64,000 nt of DNA from Phocaeicola plebeius DSM 17135 (GTDB lineage Bacteria > Bacteroidota > Bacteroidia > Bacteroidales > Bacteroidaceae). The notes beneath the pieces were generated by a model. The model was not told where the DNA came from. It did not search any database and saw only the letters and a list, made by a program, of their open reading frames with translations. Made by a program: the position numbers and the translations under genes. Numbering within the stretch: position 1 is the stretch's first letter; each line of letters starts with the position of its first letter. Positions 44,782 through 54,203 of this stretch are shown here, one piece after another. Location: assembly GCF_000187895.1 (NCBI RefSeq), contig NZ_DS990133.1, forward strand, positions 248,001 through 312,000, given 5' to 3'.

Positions 44782-45858
44782 ATGTTCAAGAAAGGAAACA
44801 GAGCCAATACCCTCCATGGTATTTTATTGATTGCATTATTTTCTTTTGCAGCTTTCTACATTGCCGAAATACCCTTCGTGAAAAGTCTTTCCTTCAGTCC
44901 GCTGATTGTGGGTATCATTTTGGGAATGCTTTATGCCAACAGTCTGCGCAACAAACTGCCTGAGACATGGGTTCCCGGTATCAAGTTCTGCACCAAGCAG
45001 GTACTGCGTGCCGGTATCGTACTCTACGGATTCCGTCTGACACTGACACAAGTAGCCGCCGTAGGACTCCCCGCAGTGGTTATCGATACCATCATCGTAG
45101 CCGGTACTATTTTCCTGGGTATCTGGCTGGGCAAACTGATGAAAATGGACAAAGATACGTCTCTCATGACAGCTACCGGTAGCGCCATCTGTGGAGCAGC
45201 AGCCGTACTGGGTGCAGAACCGGTGGTAAAATGTGAAGGACATAAAACGGCCATTGCCGTATCTACGGTAGTCATTTTCGGAACCATTTCCATGTTCCTC
45301 TATCCGATTATGTACCGTGCCGGTATGCTGGATGCACTGGGAGATACGGGAGTAGCCATCTACACTGGAAGTACCCTGCATGAGGTTGCTCACGTAGCAG
45401 GAGCCGGAAATGCCATGGACCCGACCGATTCATTAGGAATTGCCGGAACAGCTACCATCACCAAGATGATCCGCGTCATGATGCTGGCACCGGTACTGGT
45501 CATCATGAGCTTTGCATTGGCAGGACGGAAAAAAGCAAATCCTGAAGGTAAAGCCGAAAAGAGCAAAATCACTATTCCCTGGTTTGCATTCGGATTCATC
45601 GGTATCATCTGTCTGAACTCCTTGCTGCAATACCTCACAGGTGCCGAAACTGTAAAAGATATTCCGTTGAATGGTGCCATTGAGTACATCGATACCTTCA
45701 TGCTGACAATGGCCATGACGGCACTGGGTACAGATACCAGTCTGGAAAAATTCAAACAAGCTGGTGCCAAACCGTTCTTGCTGGCAGGATTGCTTTACAT
45801 CTGGCTGGTAGGCGGAGGATACTTGCTGACACAATATATCACTCCAATGTTTGGATAA
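44782..45858 (+). CDS. yeiH: YeiH/UPF0324 family putative sulfate exporter
   Basis: 358 residues with about ten hydrophobic helices. Family motifs visible include L-S-F-S-P-L-I-V-G-I-I-L-G-M, V-L-R-A-G-I-V-L-Y-G-F-R-L-T, T-G-S-A-I-C-G-A-A-A-V-L-G and L-H-E-V-A-H-V-A-G-A-G. The family is annotated as a putative sulfate exporter; direct evidence of substrate is scarce. Single gene with a bidirectional terminator behind it. Confidence 0.92.
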   Translation: MFKKGNRANTLHGILLIALFSFAAFYIAEIPFVKSLSFSPLIVGIILGMLYANSLRNKLPETWVPGIKFCTKQVLRAGIVLYGFRLTLTQVAAVGLPAVVIDTIIVAGTIFLGIWLGKLMKMDKDTSLMTATGSAICGAAAVLGAEPVVKCEGHKTAIAVSTVVIFGTISMFLYPIMYRAGMLDALGDTGVAIYTGSTLHEVAHVAGAGNAMDPTDSLGIAGTATITKMIRVMMLAPVLVIMSFALAGRKKANPEGKAEKSKITIPWFAFGFIGIICLNSLLQYLTGAETVKDIPLNGAIEYIDTFMLTMAMTALGTDTSLEKFKQAGAKPFLLAGLLYIWLVGGGYLLTQYITPMFG

Positions 45859-45873
45859 AAGATAATCCTCAAA

Positions 45874-45920
45874 AAACAATAAGGGCAGGCGTAAACAAAT
45901 TACACCTGCCCTTATTGTTT
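45874..45920. terminator. Bidirectional terminator between yeiH-like and araC-type genes
   Basis: Perfect 16-bp arms AAACAATAAGGGCAGG / CCTGCCCTTATTGTTT with a 15-base loop. It ends right at the stop of the convergent AraC gene. Confidence 0.9.
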
Positions 45921-46769
45921 TTACATGTTCCGATACTGCTTGGGCGACATGCCTGTATAACGTTTGAAGTATTTCCCAAAGAAGGAAATGTCCGAAAAAT
46001 TCAACGAATAGGCTATTTCCTGTACTGTCATATCCGTAGAACGGAGCTTAGCCTGTGCATCGCGTATGATGAACGAAGAAAGGATATCGGTCAAAGTCTT
46101 TCCCGTAACTTTCTTCACCGTTGTACTCAGATGTTGTGGCGAAAGATGCAACTTCTCGGCATAGAAAGATACATTGCGTTCCGTTTTATAATATTGCACA
46201 ATAATACGAACCAACTCCTTTACAATTTCTTGATTTCGATTGTATCTCGGTGAATCTTCCTCCTCTCCTCTTTTCTTATATACGCCACCTAAAGAAAGGA
46301 GCAGCTGCGTATAAATCAAACTGATTTGCATTCCGCTCATTTCTTCTTTTATCTTCTGCCGACGAATCAAGAGACGGATACTATCCCGGAACAATTCATA
46401 TACGTCTTTCTTCATCTCAATTACCGGTCGTTCGAATATATAAGGAGTATATTCCACAGTATAAGAAAACAATTTGGCTCCTTCTATCAGCTTTTTGGAA
46501 AAACCGACAAAAATAAACCGACAATCCTTACTCTGCTCCTGAATCTGAAAAAATACCCCTGGAAATATAATAGCCAATGAACCTTCCTTCAGATCATAAT
46601 ATGTCAAATGGATTTTTGTCCGGCAGCTTCCCCTCAGACAGAGCAGAAAAACACACCCCGGAAAAGGCGCAGAATTCTGGAACAAGCGGTAAAAACCACC
46701 CGTCATGTCTATACCAGCCACCATATCCTGGCCTTCCGGCAATAAATCAAGTCTGTCAAATCGCTTCAT
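45921..46769 (-). CDS. AraC family transcriptional regulator
   Basis: 282 residues. An N-terminal ligand-binding-like beta domain (about 15-110) precedes a C-terminal AraC DNA-binding domain (about 185-282) with two helix-turn-helix units: S-F-Y-A-E-K-L-H-L-S-P-Q-H-L-S and M-T-V-Q-E-I-A-Y-S-L-N-F-S-D-I-S-F-F-G-K-Y-type second unit. The start overlaps the stop of the HdeD-like gene by 4 bp, so the two are translationally coupled. The target is unknown; the HdeD-like gene is the nearest candidate. Confidence 0.93.
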   Translation of the reverse strand: MKRFDRLDLLPEGQDMVAGIDMTGGFYRLFQNSAPFPGCVFLLCLRGSCRTKIHLTYYDLKEGSLAIIFPGVFFQIQEQSKDCRFIFVGFSKKLIEGAKLFSYTVEYTPYIFERPVIEMKKDVYELFRDSIRLLIRRQKIKEEMSGMQISLIYTQLLLSLGGVYKKRGEEEDSPRYNRNQEIVKELVRIIVQYYKTERNVSFYAEKLHLSPQHLSTTVKKVTGKTLTDILSSFIIRDAQAKLRSTDMTVQEIAYSLNFSDISFFGKYFKRYTGMSPKQYRNM

Positions 46770-47335
46770 TCCTTAATTTCTTCTATAGGTGTCACATCTT
46801 GTATGTTCTTGTTCTTTTTACGGAAACGCAACAAACGGAACATATCCATCAATGCATATACAATGGAAGAAATTCCCAACACAATAAAAGGTATTTCAGC
46901 CGTAGCAAACGGATTGAACAAGACCGTAATTCCCGCTGCCAAAATCAATACGGGCACTACATACACCCCAAATGGAACCGGCATAAATGAACGAGCTGCA
47001 ATCAGATTAGCCAGCTGACTGATACCACCCAAAACCAACAGAATGCCTAACACATACATCAGCACCCCGATAAAGAAAGAAGGCATGATAATCAACCATA
47101 CACCGAAAAGTGTACTGCCTAACGCAACTATAGGAAACCCCGGACGAGGAGCATCTACCTTACTCTTGTTCAACAAGGCCAGATAAGAAAACAATCCAAC
47201 CAGTCCGGGAATAAGGAACAACACCCCGATAGTAATTACCAGGTAACTCACTGCTACATCTGGCCATGTGACCAATAATATACCGATAACTAATGCACAG
47301 AGCGAACTGACTAATGCATAATTCAAAGATTTCAT
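46766..47335 (-). CDS. HdeD-like (DUF308) membrane protein
   Basis: 189 residues from ATG 47335. The frame stays open farther upstream, into the CcsBA gene on the same strand, but in a different reading frame and without family features, so that part is discarded. Six hydrophobic helices form three pairs, each with V/I-x-x-G-I-x-x-x and a short loop, as in DUF308. A charged C-terminal tail, R-F-R-K-K-N-K-N, faces the cytoplasm. In E. coli HdeD is linked to acid stress; function here is unknown. Confidence 0.85.
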   Translation of the reverse strand: MKSLNYALVSSLCALVIGILLVTWPDVAVSYLVITIGVLFLIPGLVGLFSYLALLNKSKVDAPRPGFPIVALGSTLFGVWLIIMPSFFIGVLMYVLGILLVLGGISQLANLIAARSFMPVPFGVYVVPVLILAAGITVLFNPFATAEIPFIVLGISSIVYALMDMFRLLRFRKKNKNIQDVTPIEEIKE

Positions 47336-47362
47336 ACTTCGTCCATTTTTAAATTCACTATC

Positions 47363-47393
47363 CAAAGGTAATGAAAAACTATCAATAAACAAA
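47363..47393 (-). promoter_or_regulatory. Promoter of the HdeD-like/araC unit
   Basis: Minus strand TTTG (47390-47393), 19 bp, TACCTTTG (47363-47370): full consensus, 27 bp before the start codon at 47335. It separates this unit from the upstream cytochrome operon. Confidence 0.8.
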
Positions 47394-47424
47394 TCATTCG
47401 CCCAAAAGGATAAAAAGCTATCAC

Positions 47425-49518
47425 TTATCCGGCATAACTGTGCATTCCTCCGAGTACATAGTTTACGCCGAAATAGGTCATCAGTATGGCAGAGAACGAA
47501 ACGATTAAAAACCAATGAAAAAAGTACGGATTTCTGAAACGAGGGATACTTTGCACATGAAAAGCCATTCCATAAAGCATGAAAGTAATCAGAGCCCAGA
47601 CTTCTTTCGGATCCCAAGCCCAATAGCTCCCCCAGGACACGTTGGCCCATACCGCACCGATAAAAATTCCTATTCCTAAACACAACACTGCCGGATAAAG
47701 CAAGACCCGACAAAATAAAGTCAGCCGTTGCCGCTGCCAAGTATGCCGCCGAATACTCAGTGCCAGGATACTACACAGACACATCAAAGCAAATAAGGCA
47801 TACGACACCATAATCAATGATACATGCAGACTCAGCCAGGGTGACAGCAATACCGGCATCAACGGGGTTATCTGCGGATTCATCTCGCTCAGATAAGCCA
47901 CCAGCAAGGTAAAACCGGAAAGCAATAAACCGGTTGGAAGCAAAAACGAGAACCGCCGCTGCCAGATACAAGTACACAATAACAGAAATCCCGCTAAAAA
48001 AAGCATCGTTTCATGTCCGTTTCCCAAAGGAATCCGTCCTCCAATATACCAACGAAGCAAATAAGAAGTCCAATGAAACAGACAGGCCATCCATACAGCC
48101 CACACCCATATCCGTCGCCACCTACTACTCCAGTTTCTTGCCTTATCGCCTTCTTGCATCACATAGGAATAGACCCACCATCCCAAAGCCAGCAAACCTA
48201 AAGAAAGATTAGCCATAAACAAAACTTTAGTGAACGGTACCGCATGATAGAAAATCTCTGCACGTATTCTTAACGGCGATAACGGAGTGACACTTCCATC
48301 CTCCGGCAAAGGACGGATAAAAGTACCTTTCTGAAGCATCAGTACCATACCGACCTTCTCATCCAGTTCCAACACTTCTTTTTCCAACTTTTTTGCCCGA
48401 TGGTTCTCCAACCAACCTTTCTCATGCGTATTTCGCACTTCGTCCTGTAGTCTCTGCAACAATCCCTCCAACCGATAGGTCTTTCCATCAAACAAGTCTA
48501 CCAGTGCGGCATACTCCGATTTCAATCCCAATTCCTGCCTCAACCGTTCACTTTTCACCCGAAACATCAGTTCGTGCTGCCATTCTTCGGGATAAAGTAA
48601 CCAACTGGCCACCACTTGTTCCGGTGTCAAACCATGATAAGAAGGTTTTCCGCTCAACTTGATTACAAAGTCACGGGCCAAAGTATGGAAGGGCGCCACA
48701 CGGTCGTGGTATATCACCTGACTCATCTTCAGCTTTTCCGCATCCTGCCGGGCCAGGACACTGACCGGACGAGCTTGAGCCGTCAACTGGAAAGCACATA
48801 CTCCCAGCCATACCAGTCCCATTTTTCTCCATAGGGGATGACGTAACAAGCGGAAAAAAGTCTCCCTCCGGCTGCCTAACAGCCATAAAGAAGAGAAAGC
48901 CAGACACAAATACCCGGCATAGGTTACAGCAATTCCCCAAGGGTCATAGTTTACACTCAACCAGCTTCCAGACAAATCCGGGTCGTATGATGACTGATAA
49001 AAACGATAACCCTCTACAGAAAGAATGTGATTCATTGAGATTACCTCTTCTTTCCATTTTCCATTCACTTTATAACTCACGTAACTCTTGTAATCAGAAG
49101 GGGCTTCCGTTCCCGGATAATAAACCACCCTGAAGCTGTCCAGAGAAAGACTGAAAGGCAACGCCCTCGCTTGCTGGTCGGAAGTCCGGATAAAACTCTT
49201 CACTTCTTGCCCTTGCATCAGATGCACATACCCTTTTTCACCTGTCAGATAGGTAAGCATGGCCCCTCCCAGTATCACTAAAAGAGAGCCATGCCACCAC
49301 AAGACCGGGAGACGCTTCCACAGCCGGCATTTGCCACATGCCCGCACAAGCCCGAAAGCCAGCGCACCCCACAAGCCACAAAACCAACAAGCGTGATATA
49401 TATGTGCCTGGACAAAAGTTGTTCCGTATGCATGCTCTAAAAAAGTAGCTATGGCCAATACTCCCATCAGCACCACATAAAGAACTACCCAGACGTTTTT
49501 CCACAGACGTTTTTTCAT
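47425..49518 (-). CDS. Cytochrome c maturation protein, ResB-CcsA (CcsBA) fusion
   Basis: 697 residues. The N-terminal half has three membrane helices and a periplasmic ResB-like domain (about 1-240); a second periplasmic stretch (about 250-430) follows. The C-terminal CcsA half has about eight helices and the haem-handling WWD motif W-G-S-Y-W-A-W-D-P-K-E near residue 620, with conserved His in G-N-G-H-E-T and L-H-V-S. Such proteins carry haem out and attach it to CXXCH motifs (system II). It is the last gene of an operon that encodes two CXXCH proteins, so it probably matures them. Confidence 0.92.
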   Translation of the reverse strand: MKKRLWKNVWVVLYVVLMGVLAIATFLEHAYGTTFVQAHIYHACWFCGLWGALAFGLVRACGKCRLWKRLPVLWWHGSLLVILGGAMLTYLTGEKGYVHLMQGQEVKSFIRTSDQQARALPFSLSLDSFRVVYYPGTEAPSDYKSYVSYKVNGKWKEEVISMNHILSVEGYRFYQSSYDPDLSGSWLSVNYDPWGIAVTYAGYLCLAFSSLWLLGSRRETFFRLLRHPLWRKMGLVWLGVCAFQLTAQARPVSVLARQDAEKLKMSQVIYHDRVAPFHTLARDFVIKLSGKPSYHGLTPEQVVASWLLYPEEWQHELMFRVKSERLRQELGLKSEYAALVDLFDGKTYRLEGLLQRLQDEVRNTHEKGWLENHRAKKLEKEVLELDEKVGMVLMLQKGTFIRPLPEDGSVTPLSPLRIRAEIFYHAVPFTKVLFMANLSLGLLALGWWVYSYVMQEGDKARNWSSRWRRIWVWAVWMACLFHWTSYLLRWYIGGRIPLGNGHETMLFLAGFLLLCTCIWQRRFSFLLPTGLLLSGFTLLVAYLSEMNPQITPLMPVLLSPWLSLHVSLIMVSYALFALMCLCSILALSIRRHTWQRQRLTLFCRVLLYPAVLCLGIGIFIGAVWANVSWGSYWAWDPKEVWALITFMLYGMAFHVQSIPRFRNPYFFHWFLIVSFSAILMTYFGVNYVLGGMHSYAG

Positions 49519-49523
49519 ACAAA

Positions 49524-50687
49524 CTAAAAATCAGGATACTGTGTATGCTTCATCATTTTTGTACCCATGCACTCCATCTCTATCAGCCAACCCGGACGGC
49601 AGACAGGAGCCAACAGAATCACTTTTGGCGTTTCCGGGAAACGCTGGTCGAACATCTCCCGCACCACGGCATAATCTGCCGCATCGCGCAGGTAAACCAA
49701 CATCTGTCCGATGTCATCGAACGACATTTCTGCTTCCTTCAACAAGGCCTCCACGTTTTCCCACATACGTTCAGTCTGCCTCCGAATGTCGCCTGGATAC
49801 ACCACTTCACCCTTATGATTGATACTGGCCGTACCTGATATGAAAACCTGACGTCGGTCACCATAGTCCACATACGTACCACGTTCAAAACTTACTCCAT
49901 ACTCATACGTAGGATTCAAATGAGTCGGTGCATATAAATAATGAATCTGTTCCTGGTGGATACCCAACACGGCATACGTATCCATCTGTACCAGCACCTG
50001 TGTATCGGCATGACGCCCACCGATACCGGTACTGGCTATATAATGTGTTTGTGGTGTCAAATCCTGCGTCACAAACACTTCGTTACGGGCTTTTACCACT
50101 CCGGCATAATTCACATCTACATTCTGTACAAAAAACCAGGTACGAATGCAGTTCTCAGCCAGATGCCCACCCTGTGCAATCAGTTGCAGGATATAATCAT
50201 TCAGCAACAAGCGGGTCTGGTATTCTGAATTAGCCGCCCGATTACAAGCCGAACCACCCCACAGATGGCGGTAAGCCCCGTGTGGCACTTCGAACAATCC
50301 GCTTTCCAGCGCACGACATTGCACACCGGATTGCAGATATACCCATAAAGCTATTTTTGTTCCGTTCAGCGGGGGCTGTTCCACAATCGAACAGGCACAG
50401 ACTGAGCTTTCCGGCACCTGTACCGCCAGCCAGTCGGCCTGATTGGCAGCATCGCTTAAAAAATAACGCTTGAACACGGCAACAGATCCCTTCAACTCAT
50501 TCTCCAACAGCTGATAATAGGTATCGAGCAAGGTATCCAATTGTTCCTGATACGTCAAAGAAGGCCGAGTAACGTGAATCATCACATGGTATTCAGCGAC
50601 TCCTTCAGCCGGTTCAAAACATGAAATTTCTACTAATGTATTTTCTTGTGACTTGTGGTTTCGTAGTTGTTTGTGGCTCATATTCAT
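49524..50687 (-). CDS. Double Rid/YjgF-like domain protein (chorismatase-related)
   Basis: 387 residues. The C-terminal third (about 250-375) is a clear YjgF/Rid domain: V-F-I-S-G-T-A-S-I-N-H-K-G-E, R-Q-T-E-R-M-W-E-N-V-E-A-L-L and M-L-V-Y-L-R-D. The N-terminal part resembles a degenerate second Rid-like domain, the architecture of FkbO/Hyg5-type chorismatases. No signal peptide, so it is cytoplasmic, odd for an otherwise exported operon. It lies 5 bp before CcsBA and 13 bp after the CXXCH lipoprotein. Substrate and role unknown. Confidence 0.75.
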   Translation of the reverse strand: MNMSHKQLRNHKSQENTLVEISCFEPAEGVAEYHVMIHVTRPSLTYQEQLDTLLDTYYQLLENELKGSVAVFKRYFLSDAANQADWLAVQVPESSVCACSIVEQPPLNGTKIALWVYLQSGVQCRALESGLFEVPHGAYRHLWGGSACNRAANSEYQTRLLLNDYILQLIAQGGHLAENCIRTWFFVQNVDVNYAGVVKARNEVFVTQDLTPQTHYIASTGIGGRHADTQVLVQMDTYAVLGIHQEQIHYLYAPTHLNPTYEYGVSFERGTYVDYGDRRQVFISGTASINHKGEVVYPGDIRRQTERMWENVEALLKEAEMSFDDIGQMLVYLRDAADYAVVREMFDQRFPETPKVILLAPVCRPGWLIEMECMGTKMMKHTQYPDF

Positions 50688-50700
50688 ACTATTTTAATAT

Positions 50701-51426
50701 TCAAGGTTTGGCACCTCCATTTATCCAATCATCTATCAAGTTCAATAATACCGGCTCAGCCGAAAGAATGTCCTGATGGTCATGGTGCACGTGACCGTTT
50801 TCATGCAGTACCTGATACAAAAAGCTGTTTTCCGCATCTGCCGGTTTCACCCTCATGACTTCCGGATTCACTACAGACGGGACATTTACCAGCTGTTCAT
50901 AGCTTTTTCCTGCAGTCAGGAACAAATGCCCTGCCGCTGAAGTGCTTCCTCCATGGCAACTGGCACAGCGGGAATCAAACACTTGCTGTTGCACAGCCTG
51001 GAACATGCCGACTTGCTGTGCACCCACGTCCATACGAATCGTGTCTTCTGCCGTTTCCGAGCAATCGACCCTGGCGAAGGTCACTACCCGCTCCCGAATG
51101 CGGTTAATCACGCACAATTCTATTTGAGTGACTTCATCGGTCACTCCCGACATCACCACCTGCACCGTACCATCTTCTCCTGCCTGCGAAGGCATCACAT
51201 TGGCAGAAGTCAGTGCATATTCACTTTTCGCATCAAAACCGGCTACGGCTACCGTATATCCGGAAGGCCAGGTATCCATACCCGTTACCTTTCCGGTGAA
51301 TTTCACCGTACGTCCGCCTTCTGCCGTAGCTGGCACCGCTTCATAGATACGTCCTTCGTCGCAGGAAACCAAGCATAGGATTCCCAGCCCCAAGAGTATC
51401 CATCCATACACATTTCTTTTCATCAC
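50701..51426 (-). CDS. Single-haem c-type cytochrome lipoprotein
   Basis: 241 residues. Signal peptide with lipobox L-V-S-C followed by D-E-G. The first 130 residues of the mature part are a beta-rich domain; the C-terminal part holds one haem motif C-A-S-C-H near residue 155, later Met and a His-rich loop H-E-N-G-H-V-H-H-D-H. A covalently bound haem on a lipoprotein is expected. The His cluster could bind a metal. Second residue after Cys is acidic, which in Bacteroides favours surface export. Confidence 0.85.
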   Translation of the reverse strand: MMKRNVYGWILLGLGILCLVSCDEGRIYEAVPATAEGGRTVKFTGKVTGMDTWPSGYTVAVAGFDAKSEYALTSANVMPSQAGEDGTVQVVMSGVTDEVTQIELCVINRIRERVVTFARVDCSETAEDTIRMDVGAQQVGMFQAVQQQVFDSRCASCHGGSTSAAGHLFLTAGKSYEQLVNVPSVVNPEVMRVKPADAENSFLYQVLHENGHVHHDHQDILSAEPVLLNLIDDWINGGAKP

Positions 51427-51439
51427 ACCCTCCTTCCTT

Positions 51440-52654
51440 TTAGAACGTGTACTGAAGCATCACCGTGGCATTATGGGTCGCTATACCCAAGTCGTCATTA
51501 TCACGGTCAAGTTGTGTATCGTGCCCCCAGCGCCCTACAAACTGATACATAGCCTGTAATTTCAGGTTGCAGCCTTTAAAGAAATAGTTTACTCCCACGG
51601 CCGGCATATTCATGAATCCGTTTGTATCCATTCCGTTACGGTTGAAGAAATCATAACGTGCCGTAGCTTGCAAGCGGGAAGTCACAAAATAGCCTCCCTG
51701 TACGTATCCACCCAGGTAGTGATACCCCTGGTCAATTTTCTGCCGTTTGGTAAAGCCCACGTGCATGTAATACATTTCCGCTCCCAGATAGAGTTTTCTT
51801 TTCAACATGGCAAACTCCAATCCGGCACGGTAATCGTTCGTACTTTCGTTCTCACTCTCCACATTCAATGAAGTGGATACTCCCAGCATCAGTTTGTCTT
51901 CATTCAGCCGGTTAAGATTTCCCTGCGTAGAAGGCATCACTCCTTTGGGCATGTAGGTAAAGCGTCCGGCATAAAGTAAGGAAGGAATGTGCCAGTCATC
52001 ACTGAAGGTCTTTCCTGCCGTATTCACCGAAATACCCGTACCATTGAAAAGTCCCACTTCATAACCAAACTTATCCGCCAGCAGACCGTGTACTTCCACT
52101 CCCAAGTCGAATCCCGTTCCGATATTGGGAGTCACGGCATTCAACGAATAAGGCAGAATCACCGGAGCGGTCAGCGACAGCGGTAAGGAGGGCATCAAGG
52201 TTTCTCCTAGCGTAGTCAGGTAGGCATGCGAAAAAGGTGTTTTAAACTTACCCACGCGGATAGAAAACTGTTTTTTCAGCTCCACATCGAACCAAGCCTG
52301 CTGCAACAAGGCTGCGCCCGTAGCCGCTGCATTCAGTGACAGATTGAACGACACTTTGCCAAAGGCTTTCCCTGTAAAGCCCAACACTGCATAAGGAATA
52401 GCAAAGCCTGAGTTAGCCACATTGTCCTGATTATAGGCCTTGTCCAGTCCTTCATCATCATACCAGTTGAAGTTGGCACTTGTCTGCACTAACAGATAAG
52501 GCTTGAACACAAAATCTCCTTTCTTAGAAGCGATGGTAAATCCTTCTCTCCCAGCCAACGACACGATACCATTTTCCGTATCCTCTTCATGTTGTGCCAG
52601 TGCTGTCAATGGCATTAGCGCAGACAGACACAAAGCAGTCAGTATTTTTTTCAT
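51440..52654 (-). CDS. Outer membrane porin-like protein (phosphate-selective porin O/P-like)
   Basis: 404 residues. Signal peptide of 20 residues ending A-L-A. The mature part is a long run of amphipathic strands ending in M-L-Q-Y-T-F, with the terminal Phe of BAM substrates. R-V-G-K-F-K-T-P-F-S-H-A-Y is the pattern by which porin O/P-type barrels are recognised. It lies 26 bp after the di-haem gene and 13 bp before the cytochrome lipoprotein, so it may admit a metal or small ligand used by these proteins. Confidence 0.85.
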   Translation of the reverse strand: MKKILTALCLSALMPLTALAQHEEDTENGIVSLAGREGFTIASKKGDFVFKPYLLVQTSANFNWYDDEGLDKAYNQDNVANSGFAIPYAVLGFTGKAFGKVSFNLSLNAAATGAALLQQAWFDVELKKQFSIRVGKFKTPFSHAYLTTLGETLMPSLPLSLTAPVILPYSLNAVTPNIGTGFDLGVEVHGLLADKFGYEVGLFNGTGISVNTAGKTFSDDWHIPSLLYAGRFTYMPKGVMPSTQGNLNRLNEDKLMLGVSTSLNVESENESTNDYRAGLEFAMLKRKLYLGAEMYYMHVGFTKRQKIDQGYHYLGGYVQGGYFVTSRLQATARYDFFNRNGMDTNGFMNMPAVGVNYFFKGCNLKLQAMYQFVGRWGHDTQLDRDNDDLGIATHNATVMLQYTF

Positions 52655-52680
52655 AAGTTATCAGTTTCTATACTTAATGA

Positions 52681-54105
52681 TTAAAGTGAATTTAAAAACG
52701 CAATCAAGGCATCACGGTCTTCCTTACTCATGCGTTTAAACAAGTTTTTCGAAGCTTCCGCCTCTCCTCCATGCCACATGATAGCCTCTACGAGGTTACG
52801 GGCGCGTCCGTCGTGCAGGAAATAGGTATGTCCGTTCACCACTTCCTGCAAGCCGATGCCCCATAATGGAGTGGTACGCCATTCATTCCCCCGGGCCAGA
52901 CCACTTACGTAATTGTCGTTCAAACCCACACCCATAATTTCCGACCCCATATCATGCAGCAGAAAATCAGAATACGGATGGATGGTCTGATTGCCCAACC
53001 ACGGTAGTTCCGTACCGTTCAGCAGTGTGGCTCCTCTTACTTTTGTATGCAGCGTAGTCACATGGCAAAGGTGACATTTCGCCTCATAGAATTTCTGTTC
53101 TCCTTTCTGTACCTGCGGATCATTCACATTCCGGCGGGCCGGCACACCCAGGCAGTGCATATACAAGTCCACATCCTCCATGTCCTCGGTCGACACGTCC
53201 AGCTGGTCGTACGAAAGTCCCATCATACTGCCCTGATCCATCTGTATCTGTCCCTCACATATCTCCTCAGGATAACGGCTGTTGGTCACCCCCATGTCAC
53301 TGGAGAATCCTAATTCCACCGTCAAATCAGCATGCTGTGCCTTGTTGCCCGAAAGTCCCAAACGAGTTACTCCACGCTCACTGATATAATTGCACCGTCC
53401 GCTAATGCCGTATTCGGGGTAATTACTTTTGGCAGCCAATGCTTCGATTTCTTTCTGGTCGAGTGCCATCATCTGCCCCATTCCCACATGACGTAACGGT
53501 ATACGGACAGAACAGAACAAATCTTCCGGACGAATACTGTCGGCATACCACTCCGTAATGGTATAGGTCGGCTTGCAAAGCTCATAAGTTTCTCCATCGG
53601 GAAATTCGAATGTCTGGTAGTCATACTTCACTGACAATTTTCCCTCCGGTTCCACCCCATAAATGGCCTGATCATGGAGCACACGGCCGTAGTTCTGGAA
53701 GAAGGCTCCGTTCTTTCGGGTGATATATACCAACATGGAAGAAAAACCGTAATTTCCTGAGCCACCTTCACTCCACAAGGTAGGCTTGGTACGTCCGGCA
53801 TTGCGGTGACAACTTCCACAGGAATAACCGGCATACACGGGACCTAATCCACCATCCTGGTTACTACTGGTACGCACATCGTCATACAATCCATCTCCGT
53901 CGTTAAAACGGCTGCTATAAATACCCGACAGCCACGACGCTTCAAAATCATAAGCTTTCGAAGAAGTCAGAAAATTAGTAGCCGTACCGGCTGACAGTGC
54001 AAAGCCTTCCGGCAACTCCACGTACTGCTGGTCGGTTCCTTCTTTCTCACAGCTCCATAGAAAACAGGGGAAAAGTCCGTATAACAAAAGTTTTACTATT
54101 CTCAT
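52681..54105 (-). CDS. Di-haem oxidoreductase (DHOR) family lipoprotein
   Basis: 474 residues. Lipobox F-L-W-S-C with Glu-Lys-Glu after it. Two haem-binding motifs: C-G-S-C-H near residue 97 and C-H-L-C-H near residue 345. The family hallmark M-G-S-E-I-M-G-V-G-L-N-D and E-W-R-T-T-P-L-W-G-I-G near the end match DHOR, formerly called thiol oxidoreductase. In other bacteria DHOR genes sit next to imelysin genes, as here. Electron donor and substrate are unknown. Confidence 0.93.
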   Translation of the reverse strand: MRIVKLLLYGLFPCFLWSCEKEGTDQQYVELPEGFALSAGTATNFLTSSKAYDFEASWLSGIYSSRFNDGDGLYDDVRTSSNQDGGLGPVYAGYSCGSCHRNAGRTKPTLWSEGGSGNYGFSSMLVYITRKNGAFFQNYGRVLHDQAIYGVEPEGKLSVKYDYQTFEFPDGETYELCKPTYTITEWYADSIRPEDLFCSVRIPLRHVGMGQMMALDQKEIEALAAKSNYPEYGISGRCNYISERGVTRLGLSGNKAQHADLTVELGFSSDMGVTNSRYPEEICEGQIQMDQGSMMGLSYDQLDVSTEDMEDVDLYMHCLGVPARRNVNDPQVQKGEQKFYEAKCHLCHVTTLHTKVRGATLLNGTELPWLGNQTIHPYSDFLLHDMGSEIMGVGLNDNYVSGLARGNEWRTTPLWGIGLQEVVNGHTYFLHDGRARNLVEAIMWHGGEAEASKNLFKRMSKEDRDALIAFLNSL

Positions 54106-54138
54106 TTATTCTTCTCTTTTTCGGAAACATACAGAGGA

Positions 54139-54166
54139 AGTAAAGGAGGGCTTCCCCTTCTTTACT
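54139..54166 (-). other. Intercistronic hairpin between imelysin and DHOR genes
   Basis: AGTAAAG / CTTTACT arms with a mostly paired GGAGGG / CCCCTT centre in a 98-bp gap, the longest gap in the operon. There is no T tract, so it more likely stabilises the upstream message than ends it. Confidence 0.4.
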
Positions 54167-54203
54167 CCCCTGCCTGTCATTCATCAAAAATTTATCTTCA
54201 TGC

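Noticed and set aside
44836-45393. 185-codon open frame antisense to the yeiH-like gene
   Set aside because: The coding signal (membrane helices, family motifs) is clearly on the plus strand.
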